DNA from: Candidatus Rifleibacteriota bacterium
Lineage (GTDB): Bacteria > Muiribacteriota > Ozemobacteria > Ozemobacterales > Ozemobacteraceae
Reading direction: 5' to 3'
Assembly (NCBI GenBank): GCA_015232575.1
Contig: JADFZL010000002.1
Location: forward strand, 62,001-126,000
DNA: 64,000 nt
Part shown: one piece after another, positions 38,501 through 46,727 of the stretch
Numbering within the stretch: position 1 is the first letter of the stretch
Layout of the letters: each line of letters opens with the position of its first letter
Position numbers and translations under genes: made by a program
The notes under the pieces: generated by a model
What the model was told of the DNA's origin: nothing
Seen by the model: the letters and a program-made list of their open reading frames with translations, nothing else
The model's database searches: none

Positions 38501-38934
38501 ATGTAATTAATAGTGTTCTTCGTAAGAATAAGATGATGACCTGCCAGATCGGTTTGTTTGATACTGTTGCCAGAAAACTGATTTTATCCAATGCAGGGCA
38601 CTGTTTTCCGTTGGTTGTTGGAAGAAATTATGTTCGCGAAATTGAAATTTTTGGACTGCTGCTTGGGAGCAGATTAAGAAATAAATATGAAACCAGAGAG
38701 CTTATTCTTTCAGAAGATGAATGGATGTTTTTTTATTCAGATGGACTTGCAGAAGCAAACGATAAGAGGGGAAATATTCTAGGTTATAAAAAAATCCATG
38801 AAGTGCTTCCCGGACAATCATCTTTTTCTTCTGCCGATGTTATTACAAATCTTTGGAAATGGCACAATGCGACAACTTCTGATGAGCCTCAGACTGATGA
38901 TATTACTTTCATGGTTTTGAAAAAAAATATTTAG
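35596..38934 (+). CDS. Second two-sensor membrane PP2C/SpoIIE phosphatase receptor
   Basis: 1112 residues, largest of the four paralogues. TM1 at about 5-20, then more hydrophobic segments near 132-150 and 163-190, a long sensor region, two TMs around 455-475 and 492-512, a second sensor domain, TM near 800-820, a HAMP linker (IKPLDDLGNGVRAIEERNF) and the PP2C domain (about 880-1110) with VGGDYFDY, IGDVTGHGIPAAL, YSDGLAEA and TDDITF. Metal ligands are conserved. The duplicated sensor-TM layout matches the upstream gene; the extra N-terminal TM pair is special to this one. It overlaps the upstream gene by 4 nt. Confidence 0.88.
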   Translation: MNLRIIINLMFWLIVFLFIREINHIDFQIAANEILVNKQSTIFAQLSNFERQSKITSIENLRKLHPKLTFTQTLPSKMSEEDRNYFTSFGEGVLPYIAAPGRSFVSAVNTPHGKFFLEFPDNELVKHRKILKSRNVRLFIFFVLVSFVSSIKLKNALNVTWGEVLNLSLRALPIMVIFGGLIFFHTNYFSENTFEVKTDVENEIAKYRNGANLLLKIPYILRARLKMFINALYPTDFARDNLNKNLNELKMDLSVQLSLAFFNQSGDIDKNLSNWNIDAEKGKLFFKTLKRLKKGNFRNINRMNLFLEPWMKNFYTADSFIKYFLADSSAMLFNNGVVENNEFLFISAFEDNKIALMHCKVSQKWLSSIAQIILKICRYEMPNCYWAVMEKGSEKSQTMQSWPSIIVNDKRFREYLHDEKQISCFIGNFAVTRGHSLNGIQCFSANFTPKLSLLILNRKQLLLIAAVCFFLITRYLPFNPISSQQLALSSGGKILLILFVITTFLLICMFINFKDQLEEKKKFLEKEVFDEQNRMLEIIDQGFISKLGLLERALEKEFENVKGKNLSELESSAKKVLTDFHSKYATSEVGIFGENGKSIFFLGYAKDNIFENVLKLIGDTIKRAIADFNGESVTDNTEVKEHLLNVTAEMYGFDSEFIFAMLSQHLGKLKVFQSFKSKNIGVLRALKQDDGRIKYLAFLAWRPLVLENEYLENIYSSFSKKGYGISVTLERKPMLINIPALKLNTEFLGIIRKPCRETSLNQSFYLPGIGNYYISKIPMKNLTFDDVVLISNDKKIKDEIKNIWVQFGFSVSGVLIVAFVLWLITIRAFIKPLDDLGNGVRAIEERNFVFRIGKLGKDEFGELAQAFDVMLESFQDLEIARALQEIIFPEKPLELNSWVIAGMCKPSTTVGGDYFDYFKIDERRIIFIIGDVTGHGIPAALVVGMAKAILFHPSNSSFQPDVILANLCYVINSVLRKNKMMTCQIGLFDTVARKLILSNAGHCFPLVVGRNYVREIEIFGLLLGSRLRNKYETRELILSEDEWMFFYSDGLAEANDKRGNILGYKKIHEVLPGQSSFSSADVITNLWKWHNATTSDEPQTDDITFMVLKKNI

Positions 38935-38999
38935 ATTTGAAAGTCCACTTTTCAGTGTGAAATCGTCTTTTGATGAGGAAATACGTTATTCGTTCTCAT

Positions 39000-39104
39000 G
39001 TTGATCTAAGGGAGAGATTTCAGAAGGGTCATATAAAACCATGTGCTGACTGACCCAACGTAGAAGATACCAGATTTCTCCCTTCGGTCGAAATGACAGC
39101 AAAA
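39000..39104. repeat. Intergenic repeat of the 'TTTCTCCCTTCGGTCGAAATGAC' family
   Basis: The right end holds AGATTTCTCCCTTCGGTCGA and ATGAC; the left end has an imperfect inverted copy (GATCTAAGGGAGAGATTTC). It fills part of the 360-bp gap between the phosphatase receptor and the HEAT-repeat gene, which otherwise holds no visible gene. Confidence 0.75.
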
Positions 39105-39294
39105 TACAACCTCTTTTCAGGCGTTACGACCGATGCGTATCTTTACACTTACGTATATCATTGTTTTTTCTTGCAATCTTTTTAAGTAATTCGTATCATT
39201 AAGTAGTTTGTCTTTTTGAAGATGCCCGATAGTATGAATCATGATTTTAATTATCCATGTTCCGCTATTGTTGAACGTGCAGGGGTGAAAATAC

Positions 39295-41730
39295 ATGGAT
39301 TTGATGCCTGATGTTATTCAGTCTCTTTCTGCGCCAATTAAATCTTTTCGTATTTTTGCAATTGAAAAAGCCATATATGAAGGTTCATCAAAAGAGCTTC
39401 TCGACGTATTGAGAGCCCGGCAGCTTGAGGAAACGGATGAAGAATGCCTGATTCTTCTTTCTCATGCAGTTCTTGCAGTTGTCAACAGAATATCTGAAAC
39501 TCATAAAAACTTTTTGAGTACCCCAATAGAAAGCTTTCATGAAAAGTTTGTTTTGTCTTCATCTGAAGACAAATTAAGTATCCTCAAATCTCTTTCTCAG
39601 AATGAAATAATAAGCCAGATACCTTGTGTCACTCAATTACTTGCTCGGGAAAGCAATCCATTGGTTTTGTCCAGTATTATTCGTCTCTTTGGTCGTCACT
39701 GGCCGAAAGATAAGCTTCCAGAACTCTGTGGAATGCTGCTCTCAAATTTCCTTTCTGTCAGGCTCGCATCTCTTGAAATACTTTCCTGCAATTATCCAGA
39801 TTGTCTGATTAATGATTTACCACGGTTATTGTCTTCAGATGACCCCAGAATTCGGGCTATGGCAATTCAGGGATTGGCTAAAATTGATCTTGAAATAGCA
39901 ATTGAGCATCTTGAAGCAATGCTGATGGGGGAAAATCTTCAGGAAAAATTATGTGGAGTCCAAAACTGTCTTTATCTTCCATTCGAAAAAGTAAAATCTC
40001 TTTTATTGAAGTTTCTTGCTTCAGAAACGTCTAATGATCTCATTATTAAGGCAGGTGCCGTTTTAGAAATTAATCCAGACAAGGAAGTTCCTTTCAGACT
40101 TCTGGAAATAATTAGCCAGTCAAGTAATGATCAAAAGGATCTTCTGAGAAAAATCTTTGTCGGCTCGTGCAAATCAATAAAAAACTCAGGAATATTGGGT
40201 CAGAACTACGATTTGTATATGAATCGTCTTCATAATTTCGAACTGAAATTAAACGCAAATAGAATTGTCCAGTCTGTTTTATCAAAGCACAATGTGGCTG
40301 TTTCAGAAACAGAGATTTCTGAAGAACTGGCTTATTTGCTTAGAACAAATCGGCCTGAAATACTTACATCCTTGCGTGAGTCTCTTCAATGGAACATCTC
40401 AGAATTATTGAAAAAAGTAGTAAGAGATGCCCTTGCTGGAATTGAAGTTGATTTGCCGGATGAAAGTAGCAAGATTCAATCGGAAAAAAATGCTATTGAA
40501 TCCCTTAATCCAGATGAAATAATAAGAGTCGTTTCTTCATGGCAAATTCTTGAGCGTGAACAGGTTACGCCGATCATAAAAAATATTCTTCAGAATCACA
40601 ATACATCTGATGAACTACGAAGCGTTGTTCTTAAGGCCGCTTTGAGGCTTAACCTGGATGGTTTTATTCCTTTAGCAGAACCTTTTTTGAAACATCATGA
40701 CGAAAAACTTATGGTGGCAGCGCTTGAGTATGTTGCACGTTTTAATCCCGACAGGATATTTCCTCTTCTGGGTTTTTATCTTCAGTCATCGGGAATCAGG
40801 ACGAAATCATCTGCTATTTCCATATTAAAAGAATTTGACCCTGGACGCGCTCTTGCTACGGTTTCATTAATGCTTTCCAGTGTTAATCGGGAACATCACA
40901 AAATTGCTTTTTCCTGTATGGTGAGATTTGATTTTCCCCTTGTAAAAAGCATCCTTATTGACTTTCTCCTGAAGAATAATGACTCCGAAATGTTGGATAT
41001 GGGTTTGTGTCTTTTTCAAACGAATCCTGATATTGAAAGTCTGTATGATCTTTTTCGTCTGGAGAAAAAGATTTCTTCAGAATTTCAGAAAAAAGTCGAA
41101 ATTGCACGGAATCGTGTTGAAAAAGAGCTGATTGAAATTGGGCTTCTGAACGATAATCAGAGGGCTGAGTTTGTCGCTTCTTTTGAGAACAGATTTAATT
41201 TGCAGGAAGCCAAATTAAAGGAGGCTCCCAAGCCATATTCCTTGAAGAAGACCCGTCGTTCGACGCTGCAAGATGCAGGTCAGACAACTTTTTTTTCCGG
41301 TTTTCAGGAATTGTATTACAAATTCAGATTCTTTGCTGAACAGTCCATTGGTGCGGAATGGAAGATGGTAGTATTGATGATTGTTCTTGTCATTGTGTCT
41401 TTTATTATTCTGCTTTATTCCGTATTTTCTGGTTCGGATATTTCGAAGGTGAAATTGCAGGGTGGACCCATGATTGCAAAGAAAAAGACGTTGATTGCCG
41501 AAGTTGTTGAGGTTGAAAAAAAATCTGGTGTTGTTTTTCTGAGAACTGATGATGGTAACAAGGTGCTTCTTCTTTCTAATCCCAAAATCAAGATCAAGCT
41601 TTCCGTCGGGGATCTGGTCCGAGCAACTATTTCTCCCATTAGAATGAGTAATAAAGGGGTAATTATTGTACAGGAATATGAAATTGAAAAAATAAAATTC
41701 GGTGCAAAAGACGCGAATTTTAAACGGTAA
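39295..41730 (+). CDS. HEAT-repeat protein with C-terminal membrane anchor and small beta domain
   Basis: 811 residues. The first 600 consist of alpha-helical HEAT-like repeats (for example LLSSDDPRIRAMAIQGLAKI, LRSVVLKAALRLNL, HDEKLMVAALEYVARFNP), which usually mediate protein binding. A short coiled coil follows, then a single TM helix (about 690-712, MVVLMIVLVIVSFIILLY), and about 95 residues of likely beta structure (TLIAEVVEVEKKSGVVFLRT) that would lie outside the cytoplasm. Large cytoplasmic HEAT domain plus external beta domain suggests a scaffold connected to an envelope structure. It stands between the phosphatase receptors and the STAS gene. No close named family was recognised. GGGGTG precedes the ATG. 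Confidence 0.72.
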   Translation: MDLMPDVIQSLSAPIKSFRIFAIEKAIYEGSSKELLDVLRARQLEETDEECLILLSHAVLAVVNRISETHKNFLSTPIESFHEKFVLSSSEDKLSILKSLSQNEIISQIPCVTQLLARESNPLVLSSIIRLFGRHWPKDKLPELCGMLLSNFLSVRLASLEILSCNYPDCLINDLPRLLSSDDPRIRAMAIQGLAKIDLEIAIEHLEAMLMGENLQEKLCGVQNCLYLPFEKVKSLLLKFLASETSNDLIIKAGAVLEINPDKEVPFRLLEIISQSSNDQKDLLRKIFVGSCKSIKNSGILGQNYDLYMNRLHNFELKLNANRIVQSVLSKHNVAVSETEISEELAYLLRTNRPEILTSLRESLQWNISELLKKVVRDALAGIEVDLPDESSKIQSEKNAIESLNPDEIIRVVSSWQILEREQVTPIIKNILQNHNTSDELRSVVLKAALRLNLDGFIPLAEPFLKHHDEKLMVAALEYVARFNPDRIFPLLGFYLQSSGIRTKSSAISILKEFDPGRALATVSLMLSSVNREHHKIAFSCMVRFDFPLVKSILIDFLLKNNDSEMLDMGLCLFQTNPDIESLYDLFRLEKKISSEFQKKVEIARNRVEKELIEIGLLNDNQRAEFVASFENRFNLQEAKLKEAPKPYSLKKTRRSTLQDAGQTTFFSGFQELYYKFRFFAEQSIGAEWKMVVLMIVLVIVSFIILLYSVFSGSDISKVKLQGGPMIAKKKTLIAEVVEVEKKSGVVFLRTDDGNKVLLLSNPKIKIKLSVGDLVRATISPIRMSNKGVIIVQEYEIEKIKFGAKDANFKR

Positions 41731-41738
41731 AATATATG

Positions 41739-41800
41739 GAAAAGTTCATGTTTTCTACCTCTCCCTGCCAGCAGCCCAGGAGAGGGTAGGGGTGAGAGTT
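41739..41800. repeat. Palindromic intergenic repeat, related to 48070-48130
   Basis: GAAAAGTTC, then TTTTCTACCTCTCCCTGCC, then GCCCAGGAGAGGGTAGGGGT with GAG. The copy at 48070-48130 shares the opening AAAAGTTC-x-TTTTC and the closing GAGAG-x-GT-x-GGGGTGAG. Both lie shortly downstream of a coding sequence. Confidence 0.6.
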
Positions 41801-41927
41801 CTTAATCTGAAAACAAGAACGTTTCTTTGCCTTTTTATATAAATGACTCCTTCACTGAGATTTGGTATACTAAGTTAGCAAAATATTAAATTAAGAGGAC
41901 ATATTTGCGTGTAACTTTTGCGTAGTT

Positions 41928-41990
41928 GTCATCTCGAACAAATGTGATAGATCTCCGAATTGGGAGATTTCTCCCTTCGGTCGAAATGAC
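41928..41990. repeat. Inverted-repeat element of the 'TTTCTCCCTTCGGTCGAAATGAC' family
   Basis: GTCATCTCGAAC at the left and GTCGAAATGAC at the right frame an inverted repeat of about 63 bp containing GGGAGATTTCTCCCTTCGGT. With 41739-41800 it occupies the 426-bp gap between the HEAT gene and the STAS gene. Confidence 0.8.
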
Positions 41991-42156
41991 ATGTTAATGA
42001 CCCCTTAATTAAGATTTGCGGCACTAAGTGTTAAGTGAAACTTCTGAAGAACATGCATCATTTCGTAATAATTTGATTTTTCTCAACAACGACGGTTCCA
42101 GGTTTTGCAAACAGCTCTTCTTATACAAAATAAAAATAATTTTATACGAGGCTAAT

Positions 42157-42525
42157 ATGAATTCTTTCGGTGTTGAAGTAAAAAAAACAGAAAATGTACA
42201 GGTAGTTCTGGTCACCGGTTATTTCTCCGAAGATGCGGGAAAAAGACTGTTCAGTCTTGTTAGTGATTTGCTCCTTAAGAAAAATCTCTCTTTTGTTATT
42301 GATTTTACAAACTGTAATCTTATTAATAGTCCTGGTGTTGTTGCCTTAATGAATACGACTTTGAAGATAGTTGACGATTATAAAGGAAAGTTGTGTCTCA
42401 TTGGAGTTGATGATTTGAAATTGACGGTTTTCAAAATGGCAGGAATCTTCCCGCTTGCTGATCAGGCTGATTCCATTGAGGAAGCTATTTTGAAATTAGG
42501 TAGTCCTGGAAATCTTGATAAATAA
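42157..42525 (+). CDS. STAS-domain anti-sigma antagonist-like protein
   Basis: 122 residues with the SpoIIAA/RsbV fold: VVLVTGYFSEDAGKRLFSLV, FVIDFTNCNLINSPGVVALM, LCLIGVDDLKLTVFKMAGIF. The phosphorylation loop usually reads D-S-S-G; here it is N-S-P-G, so the Ser normally phosphorylated (just before Gly) is Pro, though the neighbouring Ser is kept. It is a natural candidate substrate or partner for the four SpoIIE-type phosphatases in the window, but no RsbW/SpoIIAB kinase is present here. ATG 42157 was chosen for the GAGG 6-8 nt upstream; the longer frame from 42028 has no such site. Confidence 0.83.
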   Translation: MNSFGVEVKKTENVQVVLVTGYFSEDAGKRLFSLVSDLLLKKNLSFVIDFTNCNLINSPGVVALMNTTLKIVDDYKGKLCLIGVDDLKLTVFKMAGIFPLADQADSIEEAILKLGSPGNLDK

Positions 42526-42568
42526 GCAGCAACTGGTACGAAAGTCTATGAAAATTAGGTTATTTAAA

Positions 42569-42600
42569 TGTAACAATTTTAAAATCTGAAGCGTAACTAT
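42569..42600 (+). promoter_or_regulatory. Probable ECF-sigma promoter for the lipoprotein/sigma operon
   Basis: TGTAAC (42569-42574), a 17-nt spacer, then CGTAACTAT (42592-42600). The same boxes with identical spacing occur at 48172-48203. It closely resembles Bacillus sigma-X/sigma-W type promoters (TGTAAC/TGAAAC - N16/17 - CGTA/CGAC). It lies 33 nt before the lipoprotein start in an operon that also encodes an ECF sigma factor, so it is likely autoregulatory. Confidence 0.6.
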
Positions 42601-42632
42601 TGTAAGTTCAAAGGGAAAAGGAGGAATTGCTT

Positions 42633-42965
42633 ATGAATAAATCTAAACTGGTCAAGTCTTCCGTTTTGTTGACTTTCTTACTGGTAATCTCAATTACTAT
42701 GTCAGGATGCAGTATGGACCAAATGCTTCCGATACTGAAGGGCGTTCTGGGGGCCATCACTGGTTTTATTACAGGATACGGTTCGGGTTCAGTGGCAAGC
42801 GGTACGGCAACAAATACTTCTACGGCAACTTCTACAGCTGTTTCTACTGCAACAAAAACTACTACTGCAACTACGACAGCTACATCAACCTCTACTTCTA
42901 CGAGTACAACAGTTATTAAACAACCTCCAGCAATCATAATAGTTCATCCTGTTGATAGAGAATAG
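42633..42965 (+). CDS. Small Thr/Ser/Ala-rich lipoprotein
   Basis: 110 residues: a lipoprotein signal (VLLTFLLVISITMSGC, lipidated C26), a short hydrophobic/Gly segment (LPILKGVLGAITGFITG), then about 45 residues almost only Thr, Ser and Ala (bases 42790-42915), and an end of Pro/Ile (PPAIIIVHPVDRE). The tract could be an extended or glycosylated linker on the envelope side. It is the first gene behind the ECF-type promoter and precedes the sigma factor by 79 nt, so it might be a product or sensor of that system. GGAGG at good spacing sets ATG 42633. Confidence 0.8.
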   Translation: MNKSKLVKSSVLLTFLLVISITMSGCSMDQMLPILKGVLGAITGFITGYGSGSVASGTATNTSTATSTAVSTATKTTTATTTATSTSTSTSTTVIKQPPAIIIVHPVDRE

Positions 42966-43044
42966 CTTAACAGTATAGGATTTTCGTTACCAGTTATGCG
43001 GTTTGGAAGAGAGTTAAATATTTTTTGAACTGGGGAAGTTTACA

Positions 43045-43584
43045 GTGAAGGTAATAAAAGAAGACTCAGAGCTGGTGGCTTGCGCAAAAAGCGGAAATAA
43101 AAGGTGCTTCGAACTGCTTTTTGATAAACATCTGCCTGGAGTGCTCGGTTTCTTTTATTATCTGAGAGCTCCAGAAGACGTTATTGATGACCTTATTCAG
43201 GAAACATTCACTAAAGCTTTTTGCAAACTTTCACTGTATGATTCAGAAAAATCATTTACGAACTGGTTACTCAGCCTTGCGCGAAATCTTTATTATGATC
43301 ATTGCAGAAAAAAGCTCAGGGACCGAAATCTTGTCGAATCTGTTTCTCACAACACTCAGAAAAATCTTGAAGAAAAGGCGATGGATAATCCTGTTGTCGA
43401 AGATTTGCTGGATTCACTACCTGAAGAAGCCAGGTTTTTAATTGAATTAAGAGTTTTTCAGGAGCTTTCATTCAATGAAATTGCAAGTATTCTTAAAGAG
43501 CCTGAAGTTAATATCAGAGTTCGTTTTCATCGTATAGTATCTCGTTTGCGTGATGCTTCTGGAAAGGAGGGGAATCATGATTAA
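43045..43584 (+). CDS. ECF RNA polymerase sigma factor
   Basis: 179 residues. Region 2 (about 10-80) has LLFDKHLPGVLGFFYYL, then DLIQETFTKAF (the -10 recognition helix region) and NWLLSLARNLYYDHCRKK. Region 4 (about 115-170) has LPEEARFLIELRVFQELSFN and EIASILKEPEVNIRVRFHRI. There is no region 1.1 or 3, as expected of group IV sigma factors. The start is GTG 43045 behind GGGGAAG. Its gene overlaps the anti-sigma gene by 8 nt. It likely drives the TGTAAC-N17-CGTA promoters found upstream of its operon and at 48172. Confidence 0.94.
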   Translation: MKVIKEDSELVACAKSGNKRCFELLFDKHLPGVLGFFYYLRAPEDVIDDLIQETFTKAFCKLSLYDSEKSFTNWLLSLARNLYYDHCRKKLRDRNLVESVSHNTQKNLEEKAMDNPVVEDLLDSLPEEARFLIELRVFQELSFNEIASILKEPEVNIRVRFHRIVSRLRDASGKEGNHD

Positions 43585-44110
43585 CGATAATACCTGTAAA
43601 GATTTTCTTGATGAATTATCAGGGAATAGGCCTTTTTCTGCGGAATTGAAGAACCATCTCGAACTCTGTCATAATTGCCGGGAGATGAGCAATACCCTGA
43701 AAAAAATCAGAGTCCGTGATTCGGCTTTCCCTCCTTCTATTCTGGCTGAAATAAAAAAACGTGTTTTTACGAAGACTTTGCCAGAGAACATAAATTTTAG
43801 TGCTGAACCAATTTCTGTTGCCGGTTCAGCGAAAAACGTCGTAAATTCGGGTGTTGGATGGGTGGGGTTTGCTTTCACAGGTGGTGTTTTGGCTATTGTT
43901 ATTTTAATTGGGGCTCTGCTTTTCGATAGTTATCGTCTTCCAAAAAATGATAATTTATTCCCCTCCAATGAAAATGCTCCCTTGGTATTAGCATCATCCA
44001 GCCCAATGGTTCCTTCAAATTCTACGAATTCTTCAATTGCATCTAATGCTGCTAATCCCACTAATGCAATAATACATCTCCACAGCTCCGATCAGGAAGA
44101 TGGAAAGTGA
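43577..44110 (+). CDS. Membrane anti-sigma factor with zinc (ZAS/HC2) domain
   Basis: 177 residues: a cytoplasmic zinc anti-sigma domain with C7 and H27-x3-C31-x2-C34 (HLELCHNCREM), one TM helix (about 93-116) and a Ser/Asn/Ala-rich external tail. Proteins of this type bind and hold the ECF sigma factor at the membrane until an envelope signal releases it. GGAGGGG precedes the ATG at 43577. The 8-nt overlap with the sigma gene keeps the pair in balance, and its stop overlaps the next start (GTGA). Confidence 0.92.
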   Translation: MINDNTCKDFLDELSGNRPFSAELKNHLELCHNCREMSNTLKKIRVRDSAFPPSILAEIKKRVFTKTLPENINFSAEPISVAGSAKNVVNSGVGWVGFAFTGGVLAIVILIGALLFDSYRLPKNDNLFPSNENAPLVLASSSPMVPSNSTNSSIASNAANPTNAIIHLHSSDQEDGK

Positions 44111-46290
44111 AACAAATAGACTGCTCGCTAATTTCGAAAATATCTCAGAATCAGCAAAAGCGTGTATTCATAAAAAATTTGTCGAAATTTATTCTGAACT
44201 TATTTGCAGATAAATTCTGTTTGCTTCAAGACGCTTTTTCGGGCGAATTTCATAAACAATCTCTTTCATTTATAAATAAAACAGTAGGAAAGCCTGATTT
44301 GAGACATGGGATAATTTTTTATGTTGTACTACTAGTATTGTTGGTGTTGTCGATTTTGACAGTGCATTTTCATTGGATGTCACGTCAGGGGCAGTTTGTG
44401 GCAAACCAGATTCAATTGAGTGATCAGGCACGTCAAGTGGCTGAATCAGCTTACGAAGAAATGTTCGCATATTTTTTTAGGAACACTGCGAATTCATTTT
44501 CAAATGCAGGAAAATGGCTGATAAACGGAACCAGTCTTGATTATCCCAGCCCGGATAACGCTACTATAATTCCTTTGTCCGTAAAGTATTCTGAAAGCTT
44601 TGTCAAAAGCTATCTTAAGCCGGAAATAGCTATAAATGCCAAAGTAATTGATTTCAGAAATGGCAATAGCCAGAAGATTCCTTGCCCGTATTACGGAAAA
44701 GAAGGAGTTGGTACCCTTGAATTTTCTGTTAAAGTAACATTAGTAAATCGAACATCTGGGGCAAGAGTTGTTTTTTGCCACCTCATCAGGCATCACGATT
44801 TTAAGATCGTTTCAATAACCTCAGATCCGGCATCTCGAAAAACCAAATATGCGCATAATTTTATACTTGATTATGCTTTTTTCATTCGACAGGGCTTCAG
44901 GGAATTCAATGAAACTACGGGACAGAATCTGAATCCGAACAGGGTTCAGTTATCCATTTCTCAGCCAAATACCAATGTTAGAGGGAGTGTTTACTTTGGT
45001 GGAACAACTTCGGGTAATCAGGCAGTATATCTGAATGTTTCCGAAGCAAGTAAATTTGCCGGAATAGTGCCCAATCTTCCCTGGAAGGAAATTAAACGAA
45101 TTGGCAGAGATGAATGTCTGGAATTGTTTCCAAAGATTAAGGAAAAATGTAACAGCGAAATTTTGGAAAAAATGGCGGGACTTGAGGGAATTTTTTACTC
45201 AGGCTCTTATCCGATAATTAAAAGGCTTCAGCCTAGTACATTAGGTTCTGTTGAAGATATGACTTTCAGATCTTTATGGAGTTCTTCGCAGGGTATTTAC
45301 AGAAACGAAAATCCTGGAATTGAAATCCTTTCGGATGATCCTAAATTGGCGTGTGATCAGGATTATGCAAAATCATACTTACAGGGATACATTCGACAAC
45401 GGTTTTTTTATTTTACAGCTTTCTTTCTGGATATCAGTAAGCTTGGTTCCGAGGTAGCAGATAAAATCAAGGACTATAGCTCATGGTATCCGTGTCTGAC
45501 CACCCCATTACCAAATGGACCAAAGAATCCTCCACAGGAAATGATTGATTTCTGGACACAGATGAAAAAACAGTTTGAATCAGATAAAAACCTTTTTTCG
45601 AGGTTTGATTCCGATTACCCGTTTATTGGCCGGCAAACCTTCGGTCAGCCCCTCCAGGAGCCAGTATATCCTTTGCCTTCTTTTTTTGAATTATCAGGAA
45701 AGCTTATTCCTGATGATTCAACTTCATTACAGCCTTTTAATCATGTTAATCTCTGGGAAAGAAGGCTTTCTGAAAAGCAAAGTCTTGAACAATTAGGAAT
45801 AATAGACAAAACGAATGGTGTAATTAACCTGAGAGGATTTGTTTGGGTTGGAAATTCTGGAAATGACTCCGAAGATAAAAATACGCTGATAGAAATCGGA
45901 GAGCCCAATCGCACTTATAAGATACGGGGGAAAGGTGGTATTATCACTAAGGGGGCGTCTTTTAAAATCATGGGAAGCCTTATAAAAGATACTCCAGATG
46001 ACATTTTAGTTCTATTTTCCAGATATGGAAATATTTATATAGATTCGGATCAGCAGGTTGATGCGGCATTAATAGCCCTTGGAGGGGGCAAGAAAGAGGG
46101 AGGCTATGTTACAGCCAGGAAGAAACTTAATCTGAATGGTATGATAGCTGCTGAATGGTTTGACTCAAAAAGTTGGGCAAATGATGTTACTCATAAAATT
46201 AAATACGATGAAGCTTTAAAGAGGGGTGATCAATATTGTGTAAACCTGTCAACTTCATTTAATTTTCAGAAAATATCAGAGAGCAAATGA
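44107..46290 (+). CDS. Large PilX-like membrane-anchored protein
   Basis: 727 residues. The N-terminus is a cytoplasmic stretch of about 60 residues, then one TM (about 67-87; IIFYVVLLVLLVLSILTVHF) followed by a polar amphipathic helix (QANQIQLSDQARQVAESAYE). That arrangement is seen in PilX/GspK-type minor pilin proteins. The remaining 630 residues are external and match no domain known to me, with a repeat-poor beta-rich look and a conserved-looking Cys pair (NGNSQKIPCPYYG). A GTG start at 44107 overlaps the anti-sigma stop. It is unusually large for a minor pilin (PilX is about 200), so it could be a tip adhesin or cargo. It directly precedes two more pilin-like genes. Confidence 0.65.
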   Translation: MKQIDCSLISKISQNQQKRVFIKNLSKFILNLFADKFCLLQDAFSGEFHKQSLSFINKTVGKPDLRHGIIFYVVLLVLLVLSILTVHFHWMSRQGQFVANQIQLSDQARQVAESAYEEMFAYFFRNTANSFSNAGKWLINGTSLDYPSPDNATIIPLSVKYSESFVKSYLKPEIAINAKVIDFRNGNSQKIPCPYYGKEGVGTLEFSVKVTLVNRTSGARVVFCHLIRHHDFKIVSITSDPASRKTKYAHNFILDYAFFIRQGFREFNETTGQNLNPNRVQLSISQPNTNVRGSVYFGGTTSGNQAVYLNVSEASKFAGIVPNLPWKEIKRIGRDECLELFPKIKEKCNSEILEKMAGLEGIFYSGSYPIIKRLQPSTLGSVEDMTFRSLWSSSQGIYRNENPGIEILSDDPKLACDQDYAKSYLQGYIRQRFFYFTAFFLDISKLGSEVADKIKDYSSWYPCLTTPLPNGPKNPPQEMIDFWTQMKKQFESDKNLFSRFDSDYPFIGRQTFGQPLQEPVYPLPSFFELSGKLIPDDSTSLQPFNHVNLWERRLSEKQSLEQLGIIDKTNGVINLRGFVWVGNSGNDSEDKNTLIEIGEPNRTYKIRGKGGIITKGASFKIMGSLIKDTPDDILVLFSRYGNIYIDSDQQVDAALIALGGGKKEGGYVTARKKLNLNGMIAAEWFDSKSWANDVTHKIKYDEALKRGDQYCVNLSTSFNFQKISESK

Positions 46291-46727
46291 TGAATAGAAA
46301 AGCTTTGTCTTTGTTGGAAGTTTTTCTTGCCGCTGGTTTGTTGACTATTGCAATTTTACCGTTGCTCTGGATGACAAAATATTCTAATAAAAGCTCTATG
46401 GATGCTTATTATGAAACAATAGCTTTGACATTGGCAAAAGAACCCATTGAAATATTTAGGGGACTTGGTTACGAATGGCTTGCCGCGAACCCGGATAATC
46501 CTCATCCAGATTACTATATTGGTGAACAGCAAATTCCGGGCGATGGCATAAAGCGCCCAGTGGAGACATCATCCTTCAAAAGAAAAATCGAATTAAAAAT
46601 TCTGAGTGCCGAAAAAGCTGCTCATGTGACTGTGACGGTTTATCCGGCAGGGCAGAATCGCGTTCAGGCTTGGATGAGCGGTAGTGCCATCAGTATGGAC
46701 GCATTGATATTTGCACGATCAAAATGA
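46287..46727 (+). CDS. Prepilin-like protein (PilV/GspI type)
   Basis: 146 residues starting MMNRKALSLLEVFLAAGLLT, a type IV prepilin-like N-terminus: short basic leader, A in place of G at -1, Leu +1 and Glu at +5, then a hydrophobic helix. The rest is a small globular domain. It begins inside the stop of the PilX-like gene (ATGA). Together with the genes on either side it forms a minor-pilin set. A prepilin peptidase normally needs Gly at -1, so processing is uncertain. Confidence 0.75.
   Translation: MMNRKALSLLEVFLAAGLLTIAILPLLWMTKYSNKSSMDAYYETIALTLAKEPIEIFRGLGYEWLAANPDNPHPDYYIGEQQIPGDGIKRPVETSSFKRKIELKILSAEKAAHVTVTVYPAGQNRVQAWMSGSAISMDALIFARSK

Noticed and set aside
41910..41938. TGTAAC upstream of the STAS gene as an ECF promoter
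   Set aside because: The CGAA-like second box is 25 nt away and overlaps the repeat element; spacing does not match.
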